Below, piece after piece: positions 32,848 to 44,720 of a DNA stretch of 64,000 nucleotides (its first letter is position 1; the number at the start of each line of letters is the position of its first letter). The position numbers were made by a program, and so were the translations under genes. The notes under the pieces were generated by a model. That model was not told the DNA's origin. It was given only the letters and a program-made list of their open reading frames with translations, and ran no database searches. The stretch comes from Aphrophora alni (Eukaryota > Arthropoda > Insecta > Hemiptera > Aphrophoridae): NCBI GenBank assembly GCA_963513935.1, contig OY740772.1, positions 107,835,086-107,899,085 on the forward strand. The letters run 5' to 3'.

Positions 32848-34231
32848 AATAAACGTAAACTTGGGTTTTATTTGGTTCCCATTAATAATTCAAAAGTAGG
32901 CCTACTCCAAAGAAACAACTTTCATGACTAAATTTGGTGGCTCCTCATAAAATTTTTAAACTTGATAAGTTAAACAATGTGCGATATTGTATACATGCTA
33001 ACATTTAACCTCTTCTCCAGCATTACTTTAAAGTCCTAATTATGTGCAAAATCAATTAATTATCTATACATTAAGTTCTGCGTCTCTCCGCCTAATCAAC
33101 TTTCAGTAGGCCCTAAATATATTCTGAAATTAAATCAGAAACTTTAACTTTCATTTAACTTAAGGCAGTTAGGTCGTAACTAAAAACAACTTTTAGAAAG
33201 ATAGATTACCCCCACACGGTTAGATGTCTCCAACAATCTCTAGTGTTAAACCTTCAACACTGACCCACGCTCGAGGTATTAGAAATCCTTGCTTTTTGTA
33301 TATACCGGTAGTATGCATATAAAATAATATATTTTAAAATTATGTTTATGTAGATTGATTTTTTTCTAATTCTAGCGCAAAAATGATTAACCTATAATAG
33401 CTGTAGATTCCAATTGATGAAACTTGTTATTATTTTTTTTTTTTGTTTTTGTACATACGACGTACAATACATTTTCATATTTTAGCATTTGTCTCCATTT
33501 AGTTCTACGTCTAAAAATAGGTAATTTTTTGTTTAAAATGTTGCATCCCTTGGTTACACTTTACACCCGAGTCAGATACAAAACCGTAATCGACCGGTAC
33601 AGCAGTGTTACCAGCTGTTATCCTGTAATGAAAATGATCAGCTGTAATATGTAACAAAGTGAATAACTACCACATGATCGTAATATTATAAAAATGCATT
33701 ATTATTTTCACTCATTTAAGTTTCAGCATCTAAGGTTTAAAACAAATGTTAATTTTATGAGTATTATTATTTAGTACTTATCGTGTGCTTAAAATTTCGC
33801 TATCAAAATCTAATTGTACAGAAATGCATAAAAACGTTGGAAACATTTTCGTAGGTAAATTAGCAGAATATGTAATAATAATTGTCAAAAGTATTATGTT
33901 GTGATTAATACTTCATCATTAGCAGTATTCCAATAGTTACAACATATATATTTTTTTAAATTAATTATTTTAAATTTATAAGAAATCTTGAAATTTTCAG
34001 TTCCATCTTAAATATGTAACACTTATGAACTACATTATTTTTCAAAACTTAAGTTTTTTTCATATTTCTTTTTTAAAATTTATTTACAAATCTAAAATTC
34101 TATTTTTACAGGTAAAAAAATATTTCAGTATCCAAGTCGAAGATTAAAACATTTTGAACATCATCAAGCACTAATCTAGCTCAACAAACTGCTACAATAT
34201 TTGAATAAGGGAGAATCTGCTGTTTAAAAAA
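32848..34231. other. Non-coding stretch, nothing recognised
   Basis: The 76-codon ORF at 33.4-33.65 kb is poly-Phe-led and unsupported. Confidence 0.4.
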
Positions 34232-34245
34232 TGTTTTCAAAGTTA
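34232..34245 (+). repeat. Target site duplication, left copy (H2 element)
   Basis: TGTTTTCAAAGTTA, identical to 34398-34411. Confidence 0.8.
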
Positions 34246-34397
34246 TATTAAATGTTGAGCTAGACTTATGAGCTGCTTGAGTTATAGTTTGATTAGTGTA
34301 GCTCGTGTATCACTGAAGAGGACGACCTTGTCGTTGAAACGCGTCTGATACTTAGGCGTATTTTTTGTGAGAATTGTGTTCTGTGTGTTGGTTATAC
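34246..34397 (+). mobile_element. H-family short element with hammerhead ribozyme, copy H2 (152 bp)
   Basis: A short insertion bounded by a perfect 14-bp duplication, a length typical of target-primed retroposition and unlike common DNA transposons. It starts TATTAAATGTTGAGCTAGAC and ends GTTGGTTATAC, has no ORF and no poly-A, and is built around a hammerhead motif. It matches H1 at 5.6 kb over about 140 bases. Penelope-like elements are the known class of eukaryotic retroelements with such ribozymes in their terminal repeats, so a non-autonomous Penelope-like derivative is the best guess. No Penelope RT is present in the window. Confidence 0.75.
34307..34351 (+). ncRNA. Type I hammerhead ribozyme motif
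   Basis: GTATCA (34307-34312), CTGAAGA (34313-34319), extra G, stem II GACGAC/GTCGTT with loop CTT, GAAAC (34336-34340), GC, GTC (34343-34345), TGATAC (34346-34351). Stem I is a perfect 6-bp helix; self-cleavage is predicted after C34345. The conserved CTGANGA and GAAA are intact. The extra nucleotide before stem II and the 2-bp stem III mean a monomer may be weak; a dimer could pair through the palindromic ACGCGT. Confidence 0.75.
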
Positions 34398-34411
34398 TGT
34401 TTTCAAAGTTA
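34398..34411 (+). repeat. Target site duplication, right copy (H2 element)
   Basis: TGTTTTCAAAGTTA; the flanks beyond both copies differ. Confidence 0.8.
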
Positions 34412-36284
34412 CCTGGCTCTATGGGTGTTTTATTTGTTTGGAGAGTACTTGTAGCTGTAAAAATATTATATAAAAAGTGTTTGTGTTATTTATAGGTTTG
34501 TTATGTTTGCATTTACTTATAATACTGTTTACTGTGTTTAAAGTGACTATGTATAAAATTGTTTTTAATTTTATATTATGTCAATCCACAGGTGTCGTAA
34601 TCTAACCTAACCTAATTGAGACAATAAATCGAATTCAATATAAATAAAATATAGTTTTTAAAAATAAAACTTATTTGAACTTCCAATCTGTTTTAACACC
34701 AAAGTCGAGTAAACAAATTTCCTCACGTTCATTTTTTGTTAAATTTTTTTTGAACTACTCTAATTGTACTTTAATCTTGCAAGAAAAAGCATATCGCAAA
34801 ACATGACTTTACCAACTTTTTAACATTTTCATTTCTTTAATTCAGGTTTGAAAACAGAGTTAAAATACTTATAAAATGTAAAGATGTAAAATAACTCTAT
34901 GGTACAGTAAAAATTCTCAGAAAAAAAGCCGTGAAAATTAACAGCAAACCTACAAATATTACTAAACTGTAAATTTAATTATTATAAAATAAAAGTATTT
35001 AACTGTAAATATTGTTAACACGTTGGCAATAGTGATTTTAAAATCAAGACAAAATTAATCAGCTTTTCTAGTTTGGACTTAACTATTTGTAATATCTTAC
35101 CTAAGAAATACAAAAGGATACTAATGGAGTCTTAAAGGAAAGCGCCCACAGGACGCCTACAGAACGCCCAACCGAGCTCCAGATCCTCGAAGGTGAACGG
35201 CCACTTTGATTTTGCAATTTTTTTTTTTTTTTTATATAGTTTACGTTGAACTATTACACTCGATGTTTTTAAATATATTACGTATTATATTTAGTATTGA
35301 AATTTTTTATTTTTAAAAAAGAGAAAAATTTTATCAGTACTTTATCTAAGAAACAATTTTACTTAGATTTAAAGATATTTTAGATAATCTATCAGTTTAA
35401 TGAGAGGGGATGAAATGTCAAGAATGATTATCCGTTAAAGAAGGCAGTCATTGGAGTGAAAATGAATCTACATAATTAAAACCCTTCACTAGGAAATTAA
35501 TCAACATTGTGTATCCAAAATATAAGTCAAATTGACAGCATAATATGATCAACAAATTATAACCTGAAAGTGATGCTGGTTTATTCTCGAAATTTAGAAC
35601 TAATTGATTACGTACATGCTTGAAAGTTATTGATGTCTTCTAAAATTACATCAAATGGATCTCTTCCGTCAAGCTTGGTTCTCTACGTGAATTAGCCAGA
35701 TGTTAAGAAATCCCTCTTCGTTTTTTCCCCCATTTTACCGAGCCCTACATTCTCTCAACTTGCATTGATAGTTAACATCTCGGAGTTGACCAAATTGTAA
35801 TAGTGCTAACGATTGAATGTTAAAAACCGTCTTTTCTGATATCGTTGTAAGCTTTCCAGCATTCTAATGAGTTCCTTAATAATAGGGATCAGAATTGATG
35901 CTTTTCTATCTGCAACAAGGACTATAAAACAGACGTTACTTTCTCCCGCCGAAAATCAATTTCTCTGGCAATACTCACTCAACTTTATTTTTCCTTTCAG
36001 TTTAGAGGCTTTCAACCAACATCCCCAGTACTGCAATAGCTCTACTGTTTTGTTCAATCTTTCAAATCCGTACATCTATCATGTAACTGTTTCAGTCAAC
36101 TACGCTTAATATTCAGCTCTTTATCGCAAAACTCGTTAACTCTCGAGTCCAGCAATAAAATGAAAAACGTGTCTAAAGACATTCGAAAACCTTCAACCCA
36201 GTTTCCTTTCCTTCTCTACGACAACGCAAAGAGCACCTACATGCAAAGTATAAAATCATTTTATAACCCTGAACCATCAGGGTT
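34412..36284. other. Non-coding stretch, nothing recognised
   Basis: A CTAACCTAACCTAA trace lies near 34.60 kb. The 80-codon ORF at 35.87-36.11 kb shows no domain. No repeat recognised. Confidence 0.4.
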
Positions 36285-36525
36285 CACATATAATTAGTGC
36301 AAGTCTGGCACACCCCAAGGACTCTAGCTAGATCTATTTATGTAGTTTTGGAGTAGATCACTCTCTTTCATCTTTCCTATCAGCTCTCTCTTGACCAACT
36401 CTTGTTCTCTTCGGACCCTGAAGCTATTAGAGGGCTAGAGGTCTTTAATTTGTGCTCTTTTCGTCTTTTTTTTTTATAAGGCGATGGTCGAAAGGATTTT
36501 CGTCTTTAAAGAAAAAGAAGAAGAA
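36285..36525 (+). repeat. A-family copy A7
   Basis: Nearly full-length: TCTAGCTAGATCTA, CTCTCTTTCATCTTTCCTAT, TTGACCAACTCTTGTTCTC, GAAGCTATTAGAGGG and ATAAGGCGATGG...TTTTCGTCTTTAAA. Confidence 0.88.
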
Positions 36526-36919
36526 ATTTGACCCTGACTGGATTTCACGTCACATGGAATGTTTGCATGTTCTTGTAGAAACAGCACTATTTTGATAAAT
36601 AATTGTTTTTAACACTTTTTTAGATTCCACATAATGTTAAGAATTAAAAACAACGTGCATAATGTTTTCCCTAATGAAAACAGAAAACTCGATTCGATAG
36701 ACATCGATATACCTACATTGATAATAATCGAGATATAGTTAACAAGTACCAACTTAACAATAAAATAAAACACGGTCATTCCACAACAAACAAAGTCACC
36801 AACAAAACAGTATTTCAATGACTACGTCATTCACTGAACATCGTTTCTGTATAATTGATGCTAATTAAACTGCAGTGTTTGTTTTATTGGTTTCAAATTT
36901 TTAAACCGGTTCTGTTCAA
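36526..36919. other. Non-coding stretch, nothing recognised
   Basis: The 69-residue - strand ORF is hydrophobic but AT-driven and unsupported. Confidence 0.4.
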
Positions 36920-37010
36920 TATATTTTAAATTATTAATTTTGTGACTTTTACCATCATTTGAGTCATACATGACCATCGAAGTATAAATCAACTCTCGTT
37001 ATCAACTGTT
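36920..37010 (+). repeat. D-family left-arm fragment, copy D3
   Basis: AGTATAAATCAACTCTCGTT and ATCAAC match the D arm; the element is cut after about 90 bases. Confidence 0.6.
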
Positions 37011-37164
37011 AAACCTAGGTTACTAGGTTACATTGATGTTTTTACACTTTTATGCTCTAAGTTTGAAATAAAATCATATTTAAACATTAGATTATTCAAT
37101 TAAGATATAACCTACTGTTCTTTCAAAGAAGACTATAAAATAACAACAATGAGTTTTTTTCTTT

Positions 37165-37588
37165 TTTTAAAGGTTATTTGATAATAATGGATTGTTCATA
37201 TTATTAATTTGCTTTAATCGGACATTTTCCATCATTTGTGTGTAAATAAACTAATACACGATGTTTCAAGGGTATAAATCAACTCTCGTTATCAAGTCTT
37301 AAGTCTATAGCCTAAAAAAAGTATCCTATTACCGAGTTAGAAACTAAAACTAAATCTATAACCTAAGAAAAATAACTCAAACCTAAAACCAAGCCTTAGC
37401 AGTCAAAGATAAAACTAAATACAAACCATGACACTTTTTGTGCTTTAGGTTTAACACTTGATGGCGAGAGTTGATTTATACTCTCGAAACATTCTGAATT
37501 AATTTTTTATACATAAATGATGGGAAAATCGGAATAAACCATATTAATATGAACATGCTGCACAGAATCAACTACTAACTTTAAACAA
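37165..37588. mobile_element. D-family inverted-repeat element, copy D2
   Basis: The clearest D copy. The left arm contains GGATTGTTCATATTATTAAT, CTTTAATCGGACATTTTCC and TATAAATCAACTCTCGTTAT. The right arm, from 37447, contains ACTTGATGGCGAGAGTTGAT, TTATACTCTCGAAAC, GGGAAAATCGGAATAAACC and ATATTAATATGAACATG. Interior is A/C-rich without ORF. Confidence 0.8.
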
Positions 37589-39879
37589 GAATATTTTACC
37601 TGATTATTTTTAGATATTTCCAAAGTAAAGAATTAAATGAAATTACACTTAATCTAATAATTACACATAATGAATAATATTTTCGATATATTCCTGATTT
37701 GAACTCGTATATCCAACCTTGAATACAGAGTATTATAGAAAATATATAATTGAATTTTGGTAAGTTTTATAAATATTTCCTAAACTTTTCTGAGTGACTT
37801 TAACGCTTTCGTGAAGAAGGAGTATCAAGATAATGGACTTAAAATTGAAATTTATTTTGTTTTTAAAACGATATAAAAAATAAAACATTAAAAATATAAT
37901 GTAAATAGTAAATATCTATAAAATGATTAAATCATAATAAAAAGGTGAGAAAAAGAATTAAAATAAAATTGGATTTATATTCACTATCCCAACTATTGAT
38001 ATCGTCCACAGGATATGTTATGAGTTTATACAACTACATTAGTATTCAGGAAACCTGTTCCAGGAAACCCGAACTGATGCAATATTTTAACAAACACAAA
38101 TAGTTACGCCATCTCCGATCTTGGTTGACAATAATTTAACACCCACAGACTCATTCCGCCTACACTTGGCGTCTTCGCTCCTTATCAGGAATACAAAAAC
38201 TTGACCGGACTCTATTATACGATAGAAAATAAGACCGATAATTAATTCTGAACTGAATTATTAGTATAAAACTAGTGTGCACATAGTACGAATAAAATTA
38301 TAAAATGTAATTGAATGTATTAATCAATACATTTCAAGTTACCAACATACAATACCTCTCACTATTTTGAATTATTAGTTAAACAAACACGTGTAGTGAA
38401 ATGAAAGACTCTCTACACATCATAACTATGAAATAACTATAACAAATATTGTAAACAAATATATTAGACAGTGAAGCAAAATACATTAGAATGATGCATA
38501 ACAATACTTTATTCTAATTATTGTGCACATAAGCAAATATGTTTAAACTTCATAAATAATTTGAAAATTACTTTTTAAAGCAAATGAATTTTAGCAATAT
38601 TATTTTATCCCATAAATATATAAATTTTATTTTGAATAATTGGGGCAATTTTTATCTTGTTTACAAAACAATTTTTAAAACATAAAAAATCTATTTGTTT
38701 TTTTCTAAAATGTTTGTGTTTTTCTAAAAAAAAACTTAAATGATTTATTTTTTAATTGTGTTGTAGGCCCTATTATTAAATAAATTTTGTTATTTGTCAT
38801 TTATAAAATAACACGTTTATGTGTTTAAAATATAATATAATTTTTTTATAATAAAAATAATGGAAAATTATATTTTAAGACAAATGGATTTTAATAATAT
38901 TTAAACTCTTAAAGTAAATATATAAACGTTATTTTTAACAATTCAAGTACTTTATTTTATTTTTAACTTATTCACTTAAACGAAAACGGAAAAACAATTT
39001 TCAAAAAACTTTATTTTGTTTTATTAATATTTATAATCTCTTCTCACAAATGTGTAAATTTGATTTTAAATAATTCAGGTTTATTTTATTTTATCTTAAA
39101 TTTATTTACTTAAACACTTTGAATTTTAAAATCCTGTATTTTTTTTAAAATAGTTCTTTCTTAATTATGTTATATTATTTAACACATTACTTTATTTTCC
39201 ATTTTTTAAATTACCAAATTTAAGTCTACGTGTATAAAGTACTAAACATTAAATTAAGTCTTTGTAAGGAGTTAAACTAAATCTACCAGTTAAGAAGTGA
39301 TTAAATGCCCATCTGTGTAAATTCTTAACATGGTAAGGAAATGAATTATTAACATTCCATAACTAGAAACATGTGTTTAAATTGTTTAAGAATTTACAAC
39401 AGAATTTTCATCATCAAGGAAGCTGTAATGCGCAATCCCTCCACGCGCTCCAACACTTCATAAATAGCTACACTCATAGAATGTTATTATATAAACAATA
39501 ATATATTCTTCTCACATACATACATATAATATGTATCACTGTTATATCTATGTAACACCGGAAGTTGTGTGCAAATTACAAATAAACTATCCATAATGTA
39601 ACGCCACAATGCCAAATAATAGATCAATTGTTACGTCGTTTTGCCAAGGAATTACAGTGCTTGCATACCAATATGTGATATTATAAGTCTACAATGTGTA
39701 AAGTGATATAATAAAACTTATGAGTAGCAAAGGTGATTTCTAATTCACAGATTGCTGTGCAAGCAATTCTTTTTAAGTGCATACATTTTGGAAATACTTC
39801 AAGTTTGACTATGTGAAATTGTAAACAAAAATTTATATAAGGTATTAAAATCCTCTGGCGTGCTTAATTAAGGAGTAAG
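37589..39879. other. Long AT-rich non-coding stretch
   Basis: No ORF, RNA gene or repeat recognised. Composition is extreme (long A/T runs), especially 38.5-39.2 kb. Confidence 0.5.
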
Positions 39880-40025
39880 GATGCGTCGGGAGAGGAATCC
39901 TAGCTGTAGCTTAATTTACTCTTAGATTACATCTTTCCTTCCAAATCACTTACAATAGTTCTCTTCCGACATTGACTTTATTATAGTATTTGCAGGATAT
40001 ATTATTTTTTCATACAAGGCTTTTT
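39880..40025 (+). repeat. A-family copy, strongly diverged
   Basis: GGAATCCTAGCTGTAGC, TTAGATTACATCTTTCC and AATAGTTCTCTTCCGAC follow the A order. Confidence 0.5.
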
Positions 40026-40694
40026 TTAAAGAACAACAAAGTAAAATGACTTGTTAAAATAATGTACAAGGTAAATATAATATTTTTAAAGTGTCTGCCT
40101 TTAAAAGAAATACAATCTTATATAGTTTTGAATATGTTATACTAATATTGTCCCAAATGTCACTTGAAAACCCAATGTGGATTTGAAACGTTTCAGAGCA
40201 ACTAAAAGAATGTCCATGCTGTTTTATTGGATATTTAAAAATATTTATTCAGATACGATAACAATTTTGTGTAACTATGTTGTAAACAACGACTACAAAT
40301 GGATAAATAAATAATGCTTATTTAAACAAAAAAAAATCAAATTTAGTTAACCGAACACATTTCATATAGTGGTATGGTTGCCGTTACTTCCATGATTATC
40401 ACTATTTTACCATATTTTCAAGTAGCTGTAACACAATTATGATTACATTTACCAAAATATTCGTCTTAGTCCACTACAAAACCAATAAAACTATATATTT
40501 ACACGTTTTTACTAAAACTGAAATTGAAGTTTTGTGAAAGTAGCGTTGAAACATCTTAGGAATTACACTTTTAAAAAATGTTTGCAACTCATAGAACTTA
40601 AATAGAAACTGTAACCTGAAAACGAATTTGTCAAATTGAAACTATATTTAAAATAGGTTTGAAATTTATTTGATTTACCTTTTAAAAACGATAA
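40026..40694. other. Non-coding stretch, nothing recognised
   Basis: No supported gene or repeat. Confidence 0.45.
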
Positions 40695-40950
40695 ACCTTT
40701 CAGTCGTCATCGTCTTATGGAAAAAATAAAGGAAATAACATAAAATGAAGACTCTTAGACCTCGAGTAGTTTAATAGCATCAGAATCAGAAAAGAACAAG
40801 AGTTGGTCAAAAAAGACATAATAGAAAAATTAAAGAGACCAAGAATATATGAAAAAAAAACCTAACCTAACCCTAACCCTAAACTAACCTAACCTAACCT
40901 AAGTCGTTATTCACTAAAAATGAGCCCCTGAATTTACCCATTGAGTTTAC
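40695..40950 (-). repeat. A-family copy A8 with embedded telomeric repeats
   Basis: GTCGTCATCGTCTTAT, TTTAATAGCATCAGAATC, GAACAAGAGTTGGTCAA and ATGAGCCCCTGAA are all present. The segment normally carrying the GATCCAGCTAGG / CCTCGGGATTGCC block is instead CCTAACCTAACCCTAACCCT and further CCTAA units (40858-40902). Confidence 0.8.
40858..40902 (+). repeat. Short CCTAA / CCCTAA telomere-like array
   Basis: About eight units, two of them CCCTAA hexamers, inside A8. Confidence 0.85.
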
Positions 40951-41689
40951 CCCAATTTTTTTTTTTAATAAAAGTAGATATAAAAGGATCTTCCCGCAAC
41001 CAACCTCAGAAATTATGAACTATAAAATTAAAGTCAACTTTCTAATTTAAAGCCAGCTAAAACAGCCTGAAGTAATACATCTATTTTTAAATAGCCTAAA
41101 AGAACGTAAATATCCTTTAGTAATATCCACTTCAAACTCAAGCTGGTTTGTTTTGTTAACATTTCAAAATTCAATTTATATTCATAGTTTCCTCTTTCAG
41201 AGTTTAGTTATGAGGCGCGGCTGTAAGGTGGAGCAATGACTACATAAGGAAACCAGTGAGGAGTTATCTTGGCACCTGTTCCTTTAGAAGACATGAGCGT
41301 TAACTTTGATTAAAAGCAAATAATAACTGATTGTTGGAAAGGAAAATGTTTAACTAGAAGCAATCATATAACAAGTTAGATTGAATCCTACGCATTGCAA
41401 TCTTTCCTTATTGGAGAAAAATATGGAGAGAATGACGGTTTTATTTGAATTTTGTTTTGGGTGTTATTCATTCAACTATACCAAAATATTATGGCTTCCT
41501 TTAATAAAAACTGAACTAAAAAAAATCGGAAATATAAATTGTTTTTCTTTAAACAAGGCTAACATTTTGCCGCTTAATTCCCAGGTGGGAATAATGACTC
41601 CATTTTGGACTAAACCTTTGAACAAAGAATTTTTTAACTCCGATAAACAGTTAGGAAATATTGTCTGCCGGCTTTTGAGTATTTTTAGT
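40951..41689. other. Non-coding stretch, nothing recognised
   Basis: The first ~100 codons of the long ORF that runs into the minisatellite lie here and have no recognisable domain. Confidence 0.4.
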
Positions 41690-42738
41690 CCTGTGTATTG
41701 CAGTCCTGTGTATGCAGTCCTGTGTATGCAGTCCTGTGTATTGCAGTCCTGTGATTGCAGTCCTGTGTATTGCAGTCCTGTGTATGCTTCCTGTGTATTG
41801 CAGTCCTGGGTATTGCAGTCCTGTGTATTGCAATCCTTGTATTGCAGTCCTGTGTATTGCAGTCCTGTGTATTGCAATCCTGTGTATTGCAGTCCTGTGT
41901 ATTGCAATCCTGTGTATTGCAGTCCTGTGTGTTGCAGTCCTGTGTATTGCAATCCTGTGAATGTAGTCCTGTGTATTGCAATCCTGTGTGTGCAGTCCTG
42001 TGTATTGCAGTCCTGTGTCTGCAATCCTGTGTATTGCAGTCCTGTGAATGCAGTCCTGTGTATTGCAGTCCTGTGTATGCAGTCCTGTGTATTGCATTCC
42101 TGGGTATTGCAGTCCTGTGTATTGCAGTCCTGTGTATTGCAGTCCTGTAAATGCAGTCCTGTGTATTGTATTGCAACCCTGTGTATGCAGTCCTGTGAAT
42201 GCAGTCCTGTATATGCAGTCCTGTGTATTGTATTGCAATCCTGTGTATGCAGTCCTGTGAATTGCAGTCCTGTGTATTGCAGTCCTGTGTATGCAATCCT
42301 GTGTATTGTATTGCAATCCTGTGTATGCAGTCCTGTGAATGCAGTCCTGTGTATTGCAGTCCTGTGAATGCAGTCCTGTGTATTGTATTGCAATCCTGTG
42401 TATGCAGTCCTGTGTATTGCAGTCATGTGTATGCAGTCCTGTGTATTGCAGTCCTGTGAATGCAGTCCTGTGTATGCAGTCCTGTGTATTGTATTGCTAT
42501 CCTGTGTATGCAGTCCTGTGTATTGTATTGCAATCCTGTGAATGCAGTCCTGTGAATGCAGTCCTGTGAATTCAGTCCTGTGAATGCAGTCCTGTGTATT
42601 GCAGTCATGTGTATGCAGTCATGTGTATGCAGTCATGTGTATGCAGTCATGTGTATGCAGTCATGTGTATGCAGTCATGTGTATGCAGTCATGTGTATGC
42701 AGTCATGTGTATGCAGTCATGTGTATGCAGTCATGTGT
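41690..42738 (+). repeat. Minisatellite, 14-20 bp unit (GCAGTCCTGTGTATT)
   Basis: About 70 units of GCAGTCCTGTGTATT (15 bp), a 14-bp form GCAGTCCTGTGTAT, and longer TATTGTATTG forms. The last ~140 bases are homogenised as GCAGTCATGTGTAT. ORFs of up to 328 residues (QSCVLQSCVCSPVYCSPVY-like in all frames) are products of the repeat and not genes. The right end runs straight into D-family sequence. Confidence 0.95.
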
Positions 42739-42975
42739 ATGATGGTTTTATTTGATCACTTTGTTATAGTCTTAGTTTTGACTGATATGGCCTAGTTTTA
42801 GAAACTTTGGGTTCTTTTCATAGGTTGTAGATTTAATTTTAGATTCCAGCGTGGCCGAAACTATATTGGTGTTTTGTGCCCTAGGTTTTATACTCTAGAA
42901 AAGTAGTGAAGTTTATTTATACACAATTGATGACAAATTTCCTATTAAACTATATTAATAATATGAGCAATTAAA
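42739..42975 (+). repeat. D-family right half, copy D5
   Basis: GATGGTTTTATTTGAT, TAGATTTAATTTTAGATTCC, TAGTGAAGTTTATTTATAC and CTATATTAATAATATGAGCA match D1 in order. The left half is replaced by the minisatellite. Confidence 0.75.
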
Positions 42976-43004
42976 CATTTACTATTTTTTCCCCCTCGTT
43001 GGTT

Positions 43005-43235
43005 TAAAGATAAAAAACCTCTCGATCATCATCCCCTTTAAAAAATAACATAAAATAAAAACCCAAAGCTCTCGAATACTCTAATAGCTTCAGGATCGGA
43101 ATAGAAGTAGAGTTGGTGAAGAGAAACCTGATCAGAGAGATGAGAGATCCAAGTATATATAAAAAAATGATGTAGATACATCTAGGTCCCTTGTTGATAG
43201 TCACCCCAGTACTCACTATAATTGTGCCCCTGACG
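43005..43235 (-). repeat. A-family copy A9
   Basis: AAAAACCTCTCGATCATCAT, CTCGAATACTCTAATAGC and AGCTTCAGGATCGGAA, ending with GTACTCACTATAATTGTGCCCCTGA. Compact copy. Confidence 0.85.
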
Positions 43236-44039
43236 GTCATTTACTATTAAACAGTAAATAATTAACTATTAATATTGGATAATTTTAATATTTTTAGTAT
43301 GTAATTACAACCATCTCTTTAGTTTCGACTAATGTAAACGTCAATGTAGGAGCGAAGAAATCACAAGTAGTACTAGACATAAAAAATAACAAATTTTAAT
43401 TTCTAATTTCATTAAATTTCAGTGACGTTCCAATTTTGGTATATTTGTCCATTATTTCCCAAATATTAAATGATTATACAAGTTTTGAAATATTTTAAAT
43501 TCTGGAAATAGACCGAGATAAATTTGATTCATTCAAAGATAATTTTATTATCAGTAAACAAAATACATCCCAGCAAAAGTAATAGAAATGTTTTACGCTT
43601 TTCAAAAGTTCTTTTTGACGTGAAATACGTCTTTAAATTTGCTGGACAACACGGAAAAATCTAAAGATAACTAAATCAGAGAATACAGTTCCGCGTTGCA
43701 GCTCAAAAAATAACATTTACAACGAAAATCAAAGCATTCAAAACACATTATTCCATATAAAAAAATCTCTTTATTTGTGTAATGCCAATGACTAAGTCAC
43801 CATCCTACATCCATACAAACCCTACTGACAGGACTCTGGCATAGCCAAAACCACACTCTCATAACAAGAAGAAGCAGCTCGAACACGACCCAACTCCAAT
43901 GCCATCACAATATATTCTACGATACAATGTCAAAGTTTATAATAATGTTAAAGCGATTGTAGAAAATTGTGTTTTAATTCATTTGGTTATTGAAGGTTTC
44001 ACAAGTGTATCTCATTACAGTTGATTATACTACATAATA
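43236..44039. other. Non-coding stretch, nothing recognised
   Basis: No supported gene or repeat. Confidence 0.45.
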
Positions 44040-44720
44040 GTTAAAGAATTTATTTCATCTAGATGGGATTCTGATGTAGGGGGCGCCGCTTTTAATGATC
44101 GCTTAACCCGCCTCAGGAAACTTTGACGCAGTGTAACTTCTCACTCAGTGAATCTACGACGCTCGTTGTGGTTTCAATCGACTGTTCTGATCGTAATGTA
44201 TTGGTGTAACTGGTGAAGTTGTACTGAGTTGATGGTGAAAATAAACAAATTTCAACCAAACGTCCGCTTATACTTGTGGGAAGGCTAAATCGAAATACAG
44301 AAATCTTAAATTGTTTGAAAGAGCATCTCAACAGTAATCTATTGCAGCACCTCACACGCGCTATGAGAAAGTAAACCAATGTCGGAAGCCTCACTGCAGT
44401 GACCACGCGCGTCAACGACGGCGTCATTACGTTTGACGTGGCGGCGGCCATGCAAGTAGATAAAATCACTTCTACGTCAACGTCACAATGTATGGAGATC
44501 AAATTTGAGCGAACACCGACCATGGAGAGACAATGGACGACAGCTAGTGCGCGTTTTATAAATATGTTTGTCAACAATCCATTTTACCGTGAGTGTAACA
44601 TGTGTGACCGTCTATGGTCGAAAATTGTACACATATTGACGTTATCTGTTTGTATCTGCGACACAGATACACCTCCATTTTTGAAAGTCCCGTGTTTTAC
44701 AAAACCGTACTTCTAGGGAA
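44040..44720. other. CpG-rich patch with overlapping unassigned ORFs
   Basis: GC- and CpG-richer than its neighbours (for example ACGCGCGTCAACGACGGCGT near 44405 and GTGGCGGCGGCCATG near 44440). A 154-codon ORF on the - strand (44577-44113) and a 105-codon ORF on the + strand (44399-44716) overlap here. Neither has a recognised domain, signal peptide or clear membrane segment. The patch could be a host promoter or first exon, or an unrecognised element; I cannot decide. Confidence 0.35.

Noticed and set aside
41381..42608. Long cysteine-rich ORFs of up to 328 residues on both strands
   Set aside because: They are open in several frames at once because the 14-15-bp minisatellite lacks stops; the non-repeat N-terminal part has no domain.
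41690..42738. CRISPR-like array
   Set aside because: Units are contiguous without unique spacers, and the DNA is eukaryotic.
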